Notes: a model not told the origin generated them from the sequence alone. Positions 1 to 10,345 are shown, counted from the first letter of the stretch. The stretch is DNA of 64,000 bases from JAMXLO01 sp963776505 (GCA_963776505.1 CAVZNH010000071.1:124001-188000), one strand, 5' to 3'. Numbers and translations: made by a program.

Positions 1-29
1 CCATACCACGCGCGGAACCCACCCCCCCC

Positions 30-1257
30 ATGAGCTACGACCAGCCATTCGCCGGCCTGAAGGTGATCGACGTGAGCCAGGGCGTCGCCGGCCCCTACTG
101 CGCCATGCTGCTCGCCCAGTACGGCGCCAACGTCATCAAGGTCGAACCCCCCGGCGTCGGCGACTGGGCGCGCAATCTCGGCGTGGTCTACGGCGACCAG
201 TGCGCCTATTCGCTCCCCGCCAACCTCGGCAAACGCGCCATCGCGCTCGACCTGAAGCAGCCGGACGGCCGCGCCATCCTGTGGCGCCTTGATCGCCGGC
301 GCCGACGTCTTCCTCCAAGGCTTCCGACCCGGCGTGATCGAACGCCTGGGCTTCGGCTACGCCGACGTATCCGAGCGCGAACCCCGCATCATCTACCTCT
401 CGGTATCCGGCTTCGGCCAATCGGGCCCGCTCGCCGAGCGCCCCGCGATGGATCCGATCCTCCAGGCCTACACCGGCCTCACCGTGGAGAACAAAGGCGA
501 GGACGGCATCCCGCATCGCACGCCGATCATCGCCATCGACATGAGCACCGCGCTCTACGCCTATTCAGCCGTATCCACAGCCCTGTACGCGCGCCGCGAC
601 GAACCGCGCGGCCGCCACATCGAGGCCAGCCTGCTTCAGGCGGCGGCCGGCCTCCAGGTCGTGCGCATGATGCAGTCGTATCTCGAGGGCGGCGCGATCC
701 GGCCGCCCGGCGCGCCAAGCGGCGTCTACCAGGTCGCCGACGGCTGGATGACCATCACCGTCGTCCGCCTCCACGAATGGCTCGGCTTCTGCAAGGCGGT
801 GGACCTGCCCCTATTCGCCGCCGACGAGCGATACCGCACGACCCAGGGCCGCTACGACCACGCGGCCGAGATCAGCGCGGCGCTGCGCACGCTGCTCGCA
901 TCGCAGCCCTTCGCCTACTGGTCGCAGCGCCTGGCCGCCGAGCGCATCATGCACGAGCAGCTGAACAGCTACACCGGCTTCCTCCAACATCCGCATGTCG
1001 AGGCAAGCGGCGCCATCGCCTGGCTGCATCATCCGCACGTGCCGACCGCATTCCCGATGCCGCAACTCATCGGCGCACCGCCTCTCGTCGACGGCAGCCG
1101 CCTCGCCACCTCGCCCGGACTGGGCGAACACACCGAGGCGATCCTGCAAGAGCACGCCTACAGCCCCGCCGAAATCGCCGACCTCATAGACCGCAACGTA
1201 GTCGCCACCCCTGTCAGTGCGAGAAGCGAAGCGACGAAGCAATCCCCATCGTCCTGA
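30..1257 (+). pseudogene. CaiB/BaiF family III CoA-transferase, interrupted by a frameshift
   Basis: Two consecutive frames together encode a typical family III CoA-transferase, which moves CoA between carboxylic acids. The first frame carries the N-terminal Rossmann-like start (GLKVIDVSQGVAGPYCAML, then an NVIKVEPP strand). The second, from about 289, continues with ADVFLQGFRPGVIERLG and the segment AIDMSTALYAYSAV, whose Asp fits the catalytic position. The frame changes at about 287-288, where one extra C in CGCCTT explains the shift: removing it joins LWR to LIAGADVF. The combined length of about 408 residues is normal for the family. The gene is either recently broken or carries an assembly indel. 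The C-terminal tail after about 1200 looks unrelated to the family. The acyl substrate cannot be read from the sequence. Confidence 0.82.
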
Positions 1258-1301
1258 GGACCGCCCCGTCGCCCGCTCCCGCAATTGACAGCCCGAACGC
1301 C

Positions 1302-1667
1302 TCAGCCCTGCCGCACGTGGTCGAAGAACCCGGTGACCGCGGCCAGCCGGTTGTCCGGCGCGACGACACCGAAGTCGGTACCCTTCACCACCGCATCCCC
1401 ACCCTCCGCCGCAAGCTCCCACGTGAAGCGCACCCGGTCGTGGTGGCTTTCCACCTCGCCCGTGCGGCGGAACCGATGGCCCGGGAACTTCTCCTGCACA
1501 CCGACAATCATCGCGTCGATGCCCTCCCTCCCCTCGCTTTGCAGCATCGGATCGAGATAGCTCGCCCCCTCGCTCCAGGTCTGCGCAATAAGATCGCGGC
1601 GACGCCCGCCGTCAGCCTCGTTCCACGTCGCGATATAGCGATCGATCAGATCGGTCAGCGTATTCAT
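1302..1667 (-). CDS. NTF2-like/SnoaL-fold protein
   Basis: This encodes a 121-residue cone-fold protein of the nuclear-transport-factor-2 superfamily. The pattern LIDRYIATWNEAD, WSEGASYLDPM, then alternating beta strands (HRFRRTGEVESHHDRVRFTWEL) is typical of SnoaL-like proteins that bind small ligands or act as isomerases. The ATG at 1667 is chosen because it is preceded by AAGGAGCC at good spacing; the frame stays open further upstream without a better site. It is divergent from the XRE-type regulator at 1791, about 120 bp away, so that regulator may control it. The substrate is unknown. Confidence 0.75.
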   Translation of the reverse strand: MNTLTDLIDRYIATWNEADGGRRRDLIAQTWSEGASYLDPMLQSEGREGIDAMIVGVQEKFPGHRFRRTGEVESHHDRVRFTWELAAEGGDAVVKGTDFGVVAPDNRLAAVTGFFDHVRQG

Positions 1668-1790
1668 GTGTGGCTCCTTGGTTTGCCGCACCCGATGTGG
1701 TGCGACGGCACACATCGCCGATGCCACGCCGCGGGTCGATTACATCGCAGGTAATTGGATGCGGTCGCACGCACGCGTTATCGTCGCGCC

Positions 1791-2575
1791 ATGTCAGTCA
1801 CCGTCAGACCAATCGGCGACCTGCTGCGCGAGTGGCGCCAGCGCCGCCGCAAAAGTCAGCTCGAGCTGTCGCTGGACGCCGAAATCTCTGCGCGCCATCT
1901 GAGCTTTCTCGAAACCGGCCGCTCGCAGCCAAGCCGCGACATGGTGCTGCGCCTGGCCGAACAGCTCGACGTCCCGCTGCGCGATCGCAACCTCCTGCTG
2001 CACGCGGCGGGCTACGCGTCGGTGTTCCCCGAGCGTCCGCTCGACGATCCCGCGCTGCGGATTGCGCGCCAGGCGATGGATCAGGTGCTCGCCGGACACG
2101 AACCATATCCCGCACTCGCCGTCGACCGCCACTGGACGCTGATCGCATCGAACGCCGCGACACAGCGCGTGATCGGCGACGTCGATGCGGCGCTGCTGAA
2201 ACCGCCAGTCAACGTGATGCGTCTTGCGCTGCATCCTGCGGGCATGGCACCGCGAACTGCAAACCTCGCCGAGTGGCGCGCACATCTGCTCGCCCGTCTC
2301 GGACATCAGATCCAGGTAAGTGGCGATCCTGTGCTGATCCGCCTGCTGCGCGAACTGCGTGACTATCCGGCCCCCGACGACGCGGCGCATGAATGGATGC
2401 CACTGCCTTCGTCGTGCCGTTCAAGCTGATCACGCCAACCGGTATTCTCTCCTTCTTCAGCACCACAACGGTGTTCGGCACGCCGGTCGATATCACGCTG
2501 GCAGAACTTGCGGTCGAGGCATTCTATCCGGCAGACGCGGCAACCGCGGAAGTCCTGCAGCGACCACCCGGCTGA
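1791..2575 (+). pseudogene. XRE-family regulator with MmyB-like ligand-binding domain, frameshifted
   Basis: Residues 1-75 form a Cro/CI-type helix-turn-helix (GDLLREWRQRRRKSQLELSL, then EISARHLSFLETGRSQPSRDM). The rest resembles the MmyB-like PAS-type ligand domain found in many actinobacterial and proteobacterial XRE regulators. The frame is lost at about 2389-2396. The adjacent frame then supplies the conserved C-terminus, FVVPFKLITPTGILSFFSTT followed by FGTPVDITLAELAVEAFYPA, ending at 2575. One missing base is enough to restore a product of about 260 residues. The gene is divergent from the NTF2-like gene and is its likely regulator. True decay or an assembly error are both possible. Confidence 0.8.
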
Positions 2576-2644
2576 CTGCCAGTCTTGCCACGCCGCGACA
2601 AAGGCGCGCAGCATCCCTGCCAAGAAACGCTAGGGAGAGAAACG

Positions 2645-4311
2645 ATGGTGAGGTTGGGTCAGACCGTCCTTCCAACTGCCGCCGCCTTGCTTGGGCTGCT
2701 GTGCTCGCCGATGGGGCTCCAGTCACGCGCGATTGCCGCGGAACCTGCCGGACCTACCGTTCGCACCGCCGAAGGCCCGGTCCACGGCGTCGCAAGGAAC
2801 GGGATGAGCGCGTTTCTAGGCATCCCTTACGCCGCTCCGCCCGTCGGCGATCTCCGCTGGCAGCCACCAAAGCCTCACGCTCCCTGGACGCAGACGCTGA
2901 ACGCAACGAAGTTCGGCAATACCTGCCCGCAGATCACCGAGCTCGGTGTGTTCGCAGGTCCGGTCAGCGTCACGGAGGACTGTCTCTACCTGAACGTCTT
3001 CACCCCACGGACCAATCCGGCGAAGAAGCTTCCAGTCCTGCTCTGGATTCACGGCGGCGGCCTGTTCGACGGTGAAAGTAACGACTACGACGCCAGCGCT
3101 CTCGTCAAAGGCGGCCCGGCCGGCCCGACGGTCGTCGTGACCATCAACTACCGTCTCGGCCTCCTCGGCTATTTCGGCCATCCGGCGATCGACGGCGAAG
3201 AACATGACTTCGGCAACTACGGACTGATGGACCAGCAGGAGGCGCTTCGCTGGGTGCAACGAAATATCGCCGCGTTCGGCGGCGATCCCGGCAACGTCAC
3301 GGTCGGCGGCCAGTCGGCCGGCTCGACGAGCACCGCCGCTGCCATGATATCTCCGGCAAGTGCAGGCCTGTTCCATCGCGCAATCTTCGAGAGCGGGCCG
3401 TTGCTCACTGTCGCGCCGCTGCCATTGGCCGAGCAGCGCGGCACCGACTTCGGCAAAGCTGCCGGCTGCGGCACCGATGCCACCGCTCAGGTTGCCGCGT
3501 GCCTTCGCGCGCTGAGTGTATCGAAGATTCTATCGCTGCAGGGGACGGCCGCAGCGAATGGTCCCTACGTGAATGGGTTGTTGGTTGATGGCAGAATCCT
3601 GCCGATCCCTGCGGATACCGCGTGGAGCACCGGAAAATTCAACCACATGCCCGTTATGAACGGCGCGGTCGCGGACGAGGGCGCGTTCACTGCGAGCATC
3701 GACGAGCTGTTCTTCGGGCCCATGACCGAGGAGCGCTACACCAATCTCGTCAAGACCACCTATGGTGGCCCCGCCGGACCTGGCGCAGGCCCGCCGAACT
3801 ACCCCAGGGGACGCCCGATAAAGTCCTGGCCAAATACCCGGTCAGTGCCTATCCGAGCCCTGGTGCCGCCTGGGTCGCTGTCGGCACGGACGCGAATGTT
3901 TGCCGACATCCCTACCTCAACAACAACGTATCGCAGTTTGTGCCGCTCTACGCCTACGAATTCGCCGACCGCAACGCACCCTGGTATTTTCCCCCGCTCG
4001 CCTTTCCCCACGGCGCAGCCCATACGATCGACATCCAGTTCCTGTTCCCGAATTGGCATGGCGGCCCATTGGGTATTCAGCATCAGCTCAGCGCGCAGGA
4101 ACGTGCGCTCTCAGGGCAATTGGTTACCGCGTGGACAAACTTCATGTACACCGGCAACCCGAACCTGAAGGGCGACCAACCCTGGCCGCGCTACACCAAG
4201 GACTCGCAGGTTTACCTGTCGCAGAATGTGCCAGCTTCATCGACGATCACCGCGGCACAGTTCGCTGCCGCCCATAAGTGCGCATTCTGGGACACCGTCC
4301 TGATCTACTGA
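2645..4311 (+). pseudogene. Type-B carboxylesterase (secreted), frameshifted
   Basis: This is a carboxylesterase/lipase family alpha-beta hydrolase with a signal peptide (cleavage likely after SRAIAA). It has the oxyanion-hole HGGGL, the family signature EDCLYLNVFTP and the nucleophile elbow GGQSAGS. The ATG at 2645 follows AGGGAGAG. At 3802-3805 the reading frame shifts within CCCC: one extra C would read TAC CCC CAG GGG ACG and join the N-terminal part to the C-terminal part (VLAKYPVSAYPSP, DIQFLFPNWHGG, FMYTGNPN) ending at 4311. The reconstructed protein is about 555 residues, normal for the family. Expected activity is hydrolysis of carboxylic esters outside the cytoplasm. A homopolymer indel makes an assembly artefact plausible. 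Confidence 0.85.
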
Positions 4312-4420
4312 GCTCGTCGCCGTCGACCAGTGGCGTAACATTTCTATTGCGGAGGCACCGAAACCAAGCTCCAATCTGGCGTACGGCGCGTGCCGCACCA
4401 CGGCGCCTGAGGGGGAACGC

Positions 4421-5467
4421 ATGATCATCTCGCACCGCACGGCCCGCCACTTGGGCGGTCTGGCCGCTGCCATCACGCTCGGCGCGCTTGCATCCGGAGC
4501 CGCCCATGCACAGCGCCAGCTCGTCATGTATTGCGGCGTGGATGAGAAATGGTGCCGCGCAGTCGCCACAACCTATCAGAAGGAGACCGGTGTCCAGGTC
4601 GACATGACACGCATGAGCGCCGGCGAGGTCTATGCCCGGGTGCGCGCCGAGAAGGACAATCCACACGGCGACGTATGGTTCGGCGGCACCGGCGATCCGC
4701 ATTTGCAGGCCGCCGACGAAGCTGTCACCGCACCCTATGTATCGCCGATGCTGCCCAAGCTGCGCGACTGGGCGCAGCGCCAGGCACAGCGCGCGCACAA
4801 CCGCACGGTCGGGCTTTACCTCGGCGCGCTCGGCTTCGGCTACAACACCGAGGATATCACGAAGCGCAAGCTCACCCCTCCCGCCTGTTGGGCCGACCTG
4901 ATCAAGCCCGAGTTCAAGGGTGAAGTGCAGATGGCCGATCCAAATTCGTCCGGCACGGCCTGGACCATGCTGGCAACCATCGTGCAGCTCATGGGCGAGG
5001 ACAAAGGCTTCGATTATCTCAAGGCGCTGAACCGGAACATCAATGAATACACCAAGGCAGGCGCGGCGCCGGCGCTCGCTGCAGGACAGGGCGAGACCCT
5101 GATCGGCATCGCCTTCCAGCACGACGTGATCGACGTGGCCGAACACCATAAACCGGTCGCCGTGGTGTCGCCCTGCGAAGGCACCGGCTATGAGATCGGC
5201 TCCCTCAGCCTGGTGGCAGGTGCCAAGCATATGGATGAGGCGAAGCAGTTCTACGACTGGGCACTGACGCCGGAGGCGCAGAAGCTCGCCGCCGCCACAG
5301 GAAGTTTCCAGATCCCCTCCAATCCTGCGACTCCGGTGCCGCCAGAGGCGCCTGATCTCTCCAAGATCAAGCTGATCGAATACGACTTCGCCACCTACGG
5401 TTCGTCCGCGACGCGCAAGCGCCTGCTGGACAAGTGGACGACCGAGGTGAAGAACGCACCGAAATAG
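4421..5467 (+). CDS. ABC transporter periplasmic binding protein, Fe3+/phosphonate (AfuA/FbpA-like) type
   Basis: This 348-residue extracytoplasmic binding protein has a signal peptide ending ALASGAAHA. The mature start QRQLVMYCGVDEKWCRAVAT and the block GDVWFGGTGDPH are typical of the FbpA/AfuA/PhnS branch of type 2 binding proteins, which bind ferric iron, sulfate-like anions or 2-aminoethylphosphonate. The sequence does not fix the ligand. The ATG at 4421 is preceded by GAGGGGG. It is the first gene of a tight operon with the permease (10 bp away) and ATPase that follow, so it delivers the ligand to that importer. Confidence 0.85.
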   Translation: MIISHRTARHLGGLAAAITLGALASGAAHAQRQLVMYCGVDEKWCRAVATTYQKETGVQVDMTRMSAGEVYARVRAEKDNPHGDVWFGGTGDPHLQAADEAVTAPYVSPMLPKLRDWAQRQAQRAHNRTVGLYLGALGFGYNTEDITKRKLTPPACWADLIKPEFKGEVQMADPNSSGTAWTMLATIVQLMGEDKGFDYLKALNRNINEYTKAGAAPALAAGQGETLIGIAFQHDVIDVAEHHKPVAVVSPCEGTGYEIGSLSLVAGAKHMDEAKQFYDWALTPEAQKLAAATGSFQIPSNPATPVPPEAPDLSKIKLIEYDFATYGSSATRKRLLDKWTTEVKNAPK

Positions 5468-5477
5468 CGCCGTCCGC

Positions 5478-7622
5478 GTGCCGCGCGTTCTGCTGGTCTG
5501 GCTGACGGCCGGTTGGGCTGGTCTGCTGGTAGTCCCGTGGTACGGGCTCGACGGCGGCATTTCGCCACCCGCGCTGTTTGCGTCGCGTATATGGCTCCTG
5601 CCGCTGGCGCTGCCGTTGCTGCTGGCGACCTGGGCGGCACTGGCACACAGGTCGCCGCGCTTTCTCGTCGCGGCCGGCGCCGCGGGGCTCGTGTGGCTGG
5701 CCGGCGAGGGCCTGCTGATCATTCATCGCGGCTGGACCTATGCCTGGCTTGCCGGCGTGTTCGGCGAGGGGCCTAGCCAGCAGGCGATGGGCTGGGGTGC
5801 CGCACTGTACGCACTTGCCTGCCTGATGCTGCTTGCCTACGGACTCGCGCGTCTCGGCGCCTGCAAAGGCGATGTGTTCGTCACCGGCTCGCTGTTGCTT
5901 GTCATCGGCTTGATTGCACTGTTCGTGTTCTATCCAGTGCTTTGCATCCTCTCATCCGCCGTGCGCGACAACGAAGGCGCCTTCGCACCTGGCGAATTCC
6001 TGACCAAGCTGCTGAGCCCTTCCATCTGGAGCCTCGGTTGTCTGACCGGCTCGCATGGTTGTGGTGTTGCCTGGAACACGGTGGCCGAGGCAGCACTGGT
6101 CGGCCTGCTCACCACGCTTCTCGGGCTCGCCTTCGCGCTGGTGGCGCTGCGCACGCGCGCGCCGATGAAGCCGCTGCTCCGCGCGCTGTCCATACTGCCG
6201 ATCATCACACCACCCTTCGTCATCGGGCTCGCGCTCATCCTGCTGTTCGGACGAGCCGGCGTGGTCACCGTGTGGATCGGCAATCTGCTCGACATCCCGC
6301 GCAGCCGCTGGATCTACGGCATGCCGGGCATCACCATCGCTCAGGTGCTGGCGTTCACGCCGATCTCGCTGCTGGTGCTGCTCGGCGTCCTGCAGGGCGT
6401 CGCACCAAGCCTGGAGGAAGCGTCGCAGACGCTGCGGGCGAGCCGATGGTACACGTTCCGCACGATCACCTGGCCGCTGATCCGGCCCGGCCTCGCCAAC
6501 GCCTTCCTGATCGGCTTCATCGAGAGCATGGCGGACTTCGCCAATCCACTGGTGATTGGCGGCAACTTCAACGTGCTGTCCACCGATATCTTCTTTGCCG
6601 TGGTCGGGGCCTCGCACGATCAGGGCCGTGCGGCAGTGCTCGCCATCGTGCTGCTGGCATTCACGCTGACCGCATTCCAGGCCCAGCGCTTCTGGCTCGG
6701 CCGCCGCAGCTACGCGACCGTCTCCGGCAAGGGCCATACCGGCATACCCGCCTCGTTGCCCGCAGGAGTGCGCGTGTCCTGCTACGCGGTGATCGTGCCG
6801 TGGCTGCTGCTGACAGTTGCAGTCTACGGCATGATCATGATCGGCGGTTTCGTCGTCTCGGTCGGGCGCGACAACACGCCGACCCTGGAATACTTCTTGA
6901 CCGCCTTCTCGATCGAGAAAGGTGTCGGCGGCTGGTTCCTTTCCGGCTCCGCGTGGAACTCCTTCATCGTCACGATCGAGATCGCGTTGATCGCGATGCC
7001 GTTCACCGCGGCACTTGGCATTCTCACCGCGTGGCTGCTCGACCGCCAGCAATTCCCTGGCCGCCGCAGCTTCGAGTTTCTCGCGATGATGAGCTTCGCG
7101 ATCCCAGGCACCGTGATCGGTGTCGCCTATATCCTGGCATTCAATGTGCCCCCGGTGTCGCTGACCGGCACGGCCACGATCATCGCGATCGCCTTCATCT
7201 TCCGCAACATGCCGGTGGGCATTCGCGCCGGCCTCGCCAATCTGAGCCAGATCGACCGAAGCCTGGATGAAGCGTCCCTGACACTGGGGTCGCATTCGTT
7301 CGGCACGCTGGTCCGCGTCATCCTGCCGATGCTGCGGCCGGCGGTCGTCACCGCCATGGTGTACAGCTTCGTGCGAGCGGTCACCGCTGTGAGTGCGGTG
7401 ATCTTCCTGGTCACCGGGCACTACAATCTCGCCACGGTCTATATCGTTGGCCGCGCGGATGTCGGCGAGTACGGCGTGGCGATCGTCTATTCGGCGATGC
7501 TGGTGATCTTCATGATGCTGGTGCTGGTGCTGATCCAGTTGCTGGTAGGAGAGCGCCGCATTGGCCGTCGCGCCGCCGCGCCGCCAGTTGAGGCATCCGA
7601 CATCGCATTGGTGCAGACATGA
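5478..7622 (+). CDS. ABC transporter permease, FbpB-like, two fused membrane domains
   Basis: This 714-residue membrane protein contains two permease modules. The coupling (EAA-type) loops that contact the ATPase are visible twice: EEASQTLRASRWYTFRTITW near residue 312 and DEASLTLGSHSFGTLVRVIL near residue 596. About four extra hydrophobic segments lie before the first module (residues 1-160). This layout matches the fused permeases of the Fe3+/phosphonate class. Translation starts at GTG 5478, 10 bp after the binding-protein stop. Its stop overlaps the ATPase start as ATGA at 7619, indicating translational coupling. Confidence 0.88.
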   Translation: MPRVLLVWLTAGWAGLLVVPWYGLDGGISPPALFASRIWLLPLALPLLLATWAALAHRSPRFLVAAGAAGLVWLAGEGLLIIHRGWTYAWLAGVFGEGPSQQAMGWGAALYALACLMLLAYGLARLGACKGDVFVTGSLLLVIGLIALFVFYPVLCILSSAVRDNEGAFAPGEFLTKLLSPSIWSLGCLTGSHGCGVAWNTVAEAALVGLLTTLLGLAFALVALRTRAPMKPLLRALSILPIITPPFVIGLALILLFGRAGVVTVWIGNLLDIPRSRWIYGMPGITIAQVLAFTPISLLVLLGVLQGVAPSLEEASQTLRASRWYTFRTITWPLIRPGLANAFLIGFIESMADFANPLVIGGNFNVLSTDIFFAVVGASHDQGRAAVLAIVLLAFTLTAFQAQRFWLGRRSYATVSGKGHTGIPASLPAGVRVSCYAVIVPWLLLTVAVYGMIMIGGFVVSVGRDNTPTLEYFLTAFSIEKGVGGWFLSGSAWNSFIVTIEIALIAMPFTAALGILTAWLLDRQQFPGRRSFEFLAMMSFAIPGTVIGVAYILAFNVPPVSLTGTATIIAIAFIFRNMPVGIRAGLANLSQIDRSLDEASLTLGSHSFGTLVRVILPMLRPAVVTAMVYSFVRAVTAVSAVIFLVTGHYNLATVYIVGRADVGEYGVAIVYSAMLVIFMMLVLVLIQLLVGERRIGRRAAAPPVEASDIALVQT

Positions 7623-8677
7623 GCGCGCCCGCCGTCGAGTTCCGTTGGGTGAGCAAGCGCTATGGCGCGGTCACCGCGCTCGATGCCATCAGCCTGTCGA
7701 TCGAGCGCGGCACGCTGGTGACGCTGCTTGGTCCATCCGGTTGTGGCAAGACAACCATTCTGCGGTTGATTGCCGGGCTGGAGCAGGCGTCCGACGGACG
7801 CATCCTCATAGAGGGCGACGACGTCACGCTGCTGTCGGCAGCCGAGCGGGACGTATCGATGGTATTCCAGTCCTATGCGCTGTTCCCCCACATGACCGTG
7901 CTCGAAAATGTCTGCTACGGCCTGCGCGCGTCAGGGATGCGCAAGGCACAGGCCATCGAACTGGCGCAGGCGAAGCTCGCTCTGGTTGGGCTTGCCGGCT
8001 ACGACGCGCGTCTGCCCAGCGAACTGTCGGGCGGCCAGCAGCAGCGTGTTGCCGTGGCACGTGCCATCGTGCTGGAACCGAAGGTGCTGCTGTTCGACGA
8101 ACCGCTGTCGAATCTCGACGCCAAGCTGCGCCGCCGCGTGCGCGACGAGATCCGCGAGATCCAGCAGAGCCTGTCGCTCACCGCGGTCTATGTCACCCAC
8201 GACCAGCAGGAGGCCTTGGCGATCTCCGACCGCATCATGGTGATGAACATGGCGCGTATCGCGCAAGACGGCACGCCGCGCGATCTGTACGAACAACCGA
8301 GCAGTCACTTCGTCGCCGACTTCATAGGCGATGCCAACATCGTTCCGGTGACGATCGAGAGCCATCAGGGCGACGTTGCATCGGTGCGGCTGGGTCCGCT
8401 GCTTCTGACACTGCCGCACCACGGTGCGGTGGAAGGGACGGCCGAACTCTCGATCCGACCGCACGCGCTGCAGTTGGCGCGCGGCACTGACGGACTGCAC
8501 GGGCACGTTGCCAGGGCGGCATATCTCGGCAGCCACATGGAATACTGGATCGTCATTGCAGGACTCGACAAGGAGCTGTTCGTCGTCGCACCCGATGTCG
8601 AAGCTCCACTCGCCGCGAGCGATCCGGTCACAGTCACCCTCGCTCATTCTGGCGTCGCTCTCGTCCCGCAGCGGTAA
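7619..8677 (+). CDS. ABC transporter ATPase, PotA/FbpC type
   Basis: This 352-residue ATPase energises the importer. Walker A is GPSGCGKT (about residue 38), the Q-loop follows in MVFQSYALFPHMT, the signature is LSGGQQQR (about 136), and Walker B is VLLFDEPLSNLD (about 157) with the switch His in VYVTHDQQEA. Residues 240-352 form a TOBE-like C-terminal beta domain (LSIRPHALQLARG), as in PotA/FbpC/MalK. The start overlaps the permease stop (ATGA). With the two genes before it, it makes a complete importer. Confidence 0.9.
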   Translation: MSAPAVEFRWVSKRYGAVTALDAISLSIERGTLVTLLGPSGCGKTTILRLIAGLEQASDGRILIEGDDVTLLSAAERDVSMVFQSYALFPHMTVLENVCYGLRASGMRKAQAIELAQAKLALVGLAGYDARLPSELSGGQQQRVAVARAIVLEPKVLLFDEPLSNLDAKLRRRVRDEIREIQQSLSLTAVYVTHDQQEALAISDRIMVMNMARIAQDGTPRDLYEQPSSHFVADFIGDANIVPVTIESHQGDVASVRLGPLLLTLPHHGAVEGTAELSIRPHALQLARGTDGLHGHVARAAYLGSHMEYWIVIAGLDKELFVVAPDVEAPLAASDPVTVTLAHSGVALVPQR

Positions 8678-8772
8678 GAACATTGGACCAACCACCTTGG
8701 CCTCAGCCGGCCCTTCCGAACAGGTCAGGCCTCCTTTCCAATCGGTCGGTTTATAGTAGCGGAGGAAACCGC

Positions 8773-9510
8773 ATGGCCGACGCCTATCCCGTGACCAGCC
8801 GCAACCGGCTCCGCCGCCGTTATGAACGCGGCCACTACGATCACGAGACGGTCCATGCGCTCCTCGACGCCGCGATGGTATGCCACATCGCCTATGTCAT
8901 CGACGGCCAACCATTCTGCACGCCTACCTCATTCTGGCGCGAAGGCGACCGGCTCTATTGGCACGGCTCCTCCGCTAGCCGGATGGTACGCGCACAGGCG
9001 AAGGGCTTGCCGGTCTGTCTGACCGTTACGCACTTTGACGCGGTGGTTCTGGCGCGGTCGGGCTTCCACCATTCGGTGAACTATCGCTGTGTGATGGCCT
9101 ACGGTCAGGCACGCGCGGCAACCGATCCCGCGACAAAGCTCCGAGCGATGGACGCCTTCATCGACCGCTTCTTCCCCGGACGCGCGGCTGTGTTGCGGCC
9201 ACCCACGGCGCAGGAGATCAAGGCCATCACCATCCTCGAAATGGAGATCGAGGATGCGGCGGCAAAGATCCGCGCCACCGGCGTCAGCGACGAGGAAGGG
9301 GACTACGCTGTACCGGTGTGGTGTGCCGTGTTGCCCCTGCGGACAGTATTGGGCGCACCGGAGGAGTGCCCGCGCCAATTGCCCGGCGTTACGCCGGACG
9401 CCAGTGGAATACTGGGCTATGCGCCGGGGCGTCGGTTCGATGAGGTGATGACCGAGAGTTATCGAAAGGCATATCCAACGGCGATCAATCCTTCCACAAC
9501 CCCGCGTTGA
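8773..9510 (+). CDS. Pyridoxamine 5'-phosphate oxidase-fold (flavin-binding) protein
   Basis: This 245-residue protein of the FMN-binding split-barrel superfamily resembles COG3467-type flavin-nucleotide-binding proteins. Characteristic segments are LDAAMVCHIAYVIDGQPFCT, then WREGDRLYWHGSSASRM, and later VNYRCVMAYGQARAA. It is not a PdxH orthologue by pattern, so the ligand (FMN, F420 or heme) and reaction are undetermined. The ATG at 8773 is chosen because GGAGGAAACC precedes it; the longer upstream frame lacks a site. It is monocistronic by spacing. Confidence 0.8.
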   Translation: MADAYPVTSRNRLRRRYERGHYDHETVHALLDAAMVCHIAYVIDGQPFCTPTSFWREGDRLYWHGSSASRMVRAQAKGLPVCLTVTHFDAVVLARSGFHHSVNYRCVMAYGQARAATDPATKLRAMDAFIDRFFPGRAAVLRPPTAQEIKAITILEMEIEDAAAKIRATGVSDEEGDYAVPVWCAVLPLRTVLGAPEECPRQLPGVTPDASGILGYAPGRRFDEVMTESYRKAYPTAINPSTTPR

Positions 9511-9526
9511 GCATACGTCCCCTCAG

Positions 9527-9549
9527 GCCGCCACTGCCGAAATGGCGGC
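9527..9549 (+). terminator. Hairpin downstream of the PPOX-fold gene
   Basis: GCCGCCA and TGGCGGC form a 7-bp stem around a 9-nt loop, 17 nt after the stop codon at 9510. There is no T run, so a Rho-independent role is uncertain. Confidence 0.35.
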
Positions 9550-9656
9550 AACCTTCACGGGTTTCCTCTGGCATTCTGAGACGCGAAGGCCCACATACTT
9601 GGCCGGTATCGTCAGGAGGGTCCGGTCCACCCACTGACGGCTGGAAGGGTTTTATC

Positions 9657-9872
9657 GTGTCGCGTCATAAATTCAAGGTCGGTCAGACCGTGCACCTGGT
9701 GCCAAATCGGCTGGAACGCCATGTGCCGGGCGGAGCCTACACAATTCAGCGCACGTTGCCGGACGAAGGTCGCGACCTTCAGTATCGAGTGAAGAACGTT
9801 CAGGACGGTCACGAACGCGTGGTTACCGAGGCACAACTGCGGCCAGCACAGGCGCTCGCTCCACAGCACTGA
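9657..9872 (+). CDS. Small conserved basic protein of unknown function
   Basis: This 71-residue protein begins SRHKFKVGQTVHLVPNRLER and contains YTIQRTLPDEGRDLQYRVKN. It looks like a small beta-barrel (SH3-like) domain, in the style of short proteins common in Rhizobiales and Rhodospirillales genomes. The GTG at 9657 is preferred because GGAAGGG lies 7-8 nt upstream and the conserved segment starts there. There is no signal peptide or membrane segment. The function is not known. Confidence 0.6.
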   Translation: MSRHKFKVGQTVHLVPNRLERHVPGGAYTIQRTLPDEGRDLQYRVKNVQDGHERVVTEAQLRPAQALAPQH

Positions 9873-10129
9873 GCGTTCCTTCGTCGGAAGACTACCACCA
9901 TCGTTGGCTACGAACTTGTGCCATAGTCACATCACCGTGGCCACGCCCGGCGGTCGCACCGCCGCAATGCGCCGCCTTGGTGATGCGCTCCTCGCCATGT
10001 AGCGGGCACTCACCCAGCGAATGGTCATTCGTGCAAGTGCAAGCACGCGCGGTGACATCGCAGCTACTCGGAAGTGCTTCCAGATAGACGCAACCACACA
10101 GCCGTCGGAACTGGGATACCAAGCACCAA
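9873..10129. other. Intergenic stretch without a recognisable gene
   Basis: No reading frame here has a credible start plus family resemblance on either strand. It leads directly into degraded coding sequence at about 10130, so it may itself be part of a decayed region. Confidence 0.5.
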
Positions 10130-10345
10130 TGAAAACCCTGATTCTCGGCAACTTCGCCGCCGCTGTTGCGTCGCGTTCGAGATCGTCAGCGATTTCGCGG
10201 CGGGTCGCGGGCCGCAAGTCAAACCTTCGGCGGCAAACCTTGCGGCGAGGTCATGGGCCGTACGCTCGGCATTGTCGGCTACGGCCGCATCGGGCGGGAG
10301 GTGGCGGCGCGCGCAGCAGGATGTTCGCGACCAGGAGACCGACAC
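10130..10345 (+). pseudogene. Remnant of a D-isomer-specific 2-hydroxyacid dehydrogenase
   Basis: The segment around 10225-10320 encodes GEVMGRTLGIVGYGRIGREV, which is the NAD-binding GxGxxG stretch of the D-2-hydroxyacid dehydrogenase family (SerA, GyaR and relatives). Nothing resembling the rest of the family flanks it. An ATG at 10130 with MKTLILGNF in another frame may be the remains of the N-terminus. The remnant runs directly into histidine-kinase sequence, so a deletion has probably fused two dead genes. Confidence 0.6.

Noticed and set aside
2359..3075. 238-codon plus-strand frame overlapping the XRE end and the esterase start
   Set aside because: It is Arg/Ala-rich with no motif, and both overlapping genes have family signatures in other frames.
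4247..5722. 491-codon minus-strand frame
   Set aside because: It spans antisense of the esterase end, the binding protein and the permease start; no motif or ribosome site.
5952..7421. 489-codon minus-strand frame
   Set aside because: It is antisense to the ABC permease, with an artefactual Asp/Gln/His/Arg-rich composition.
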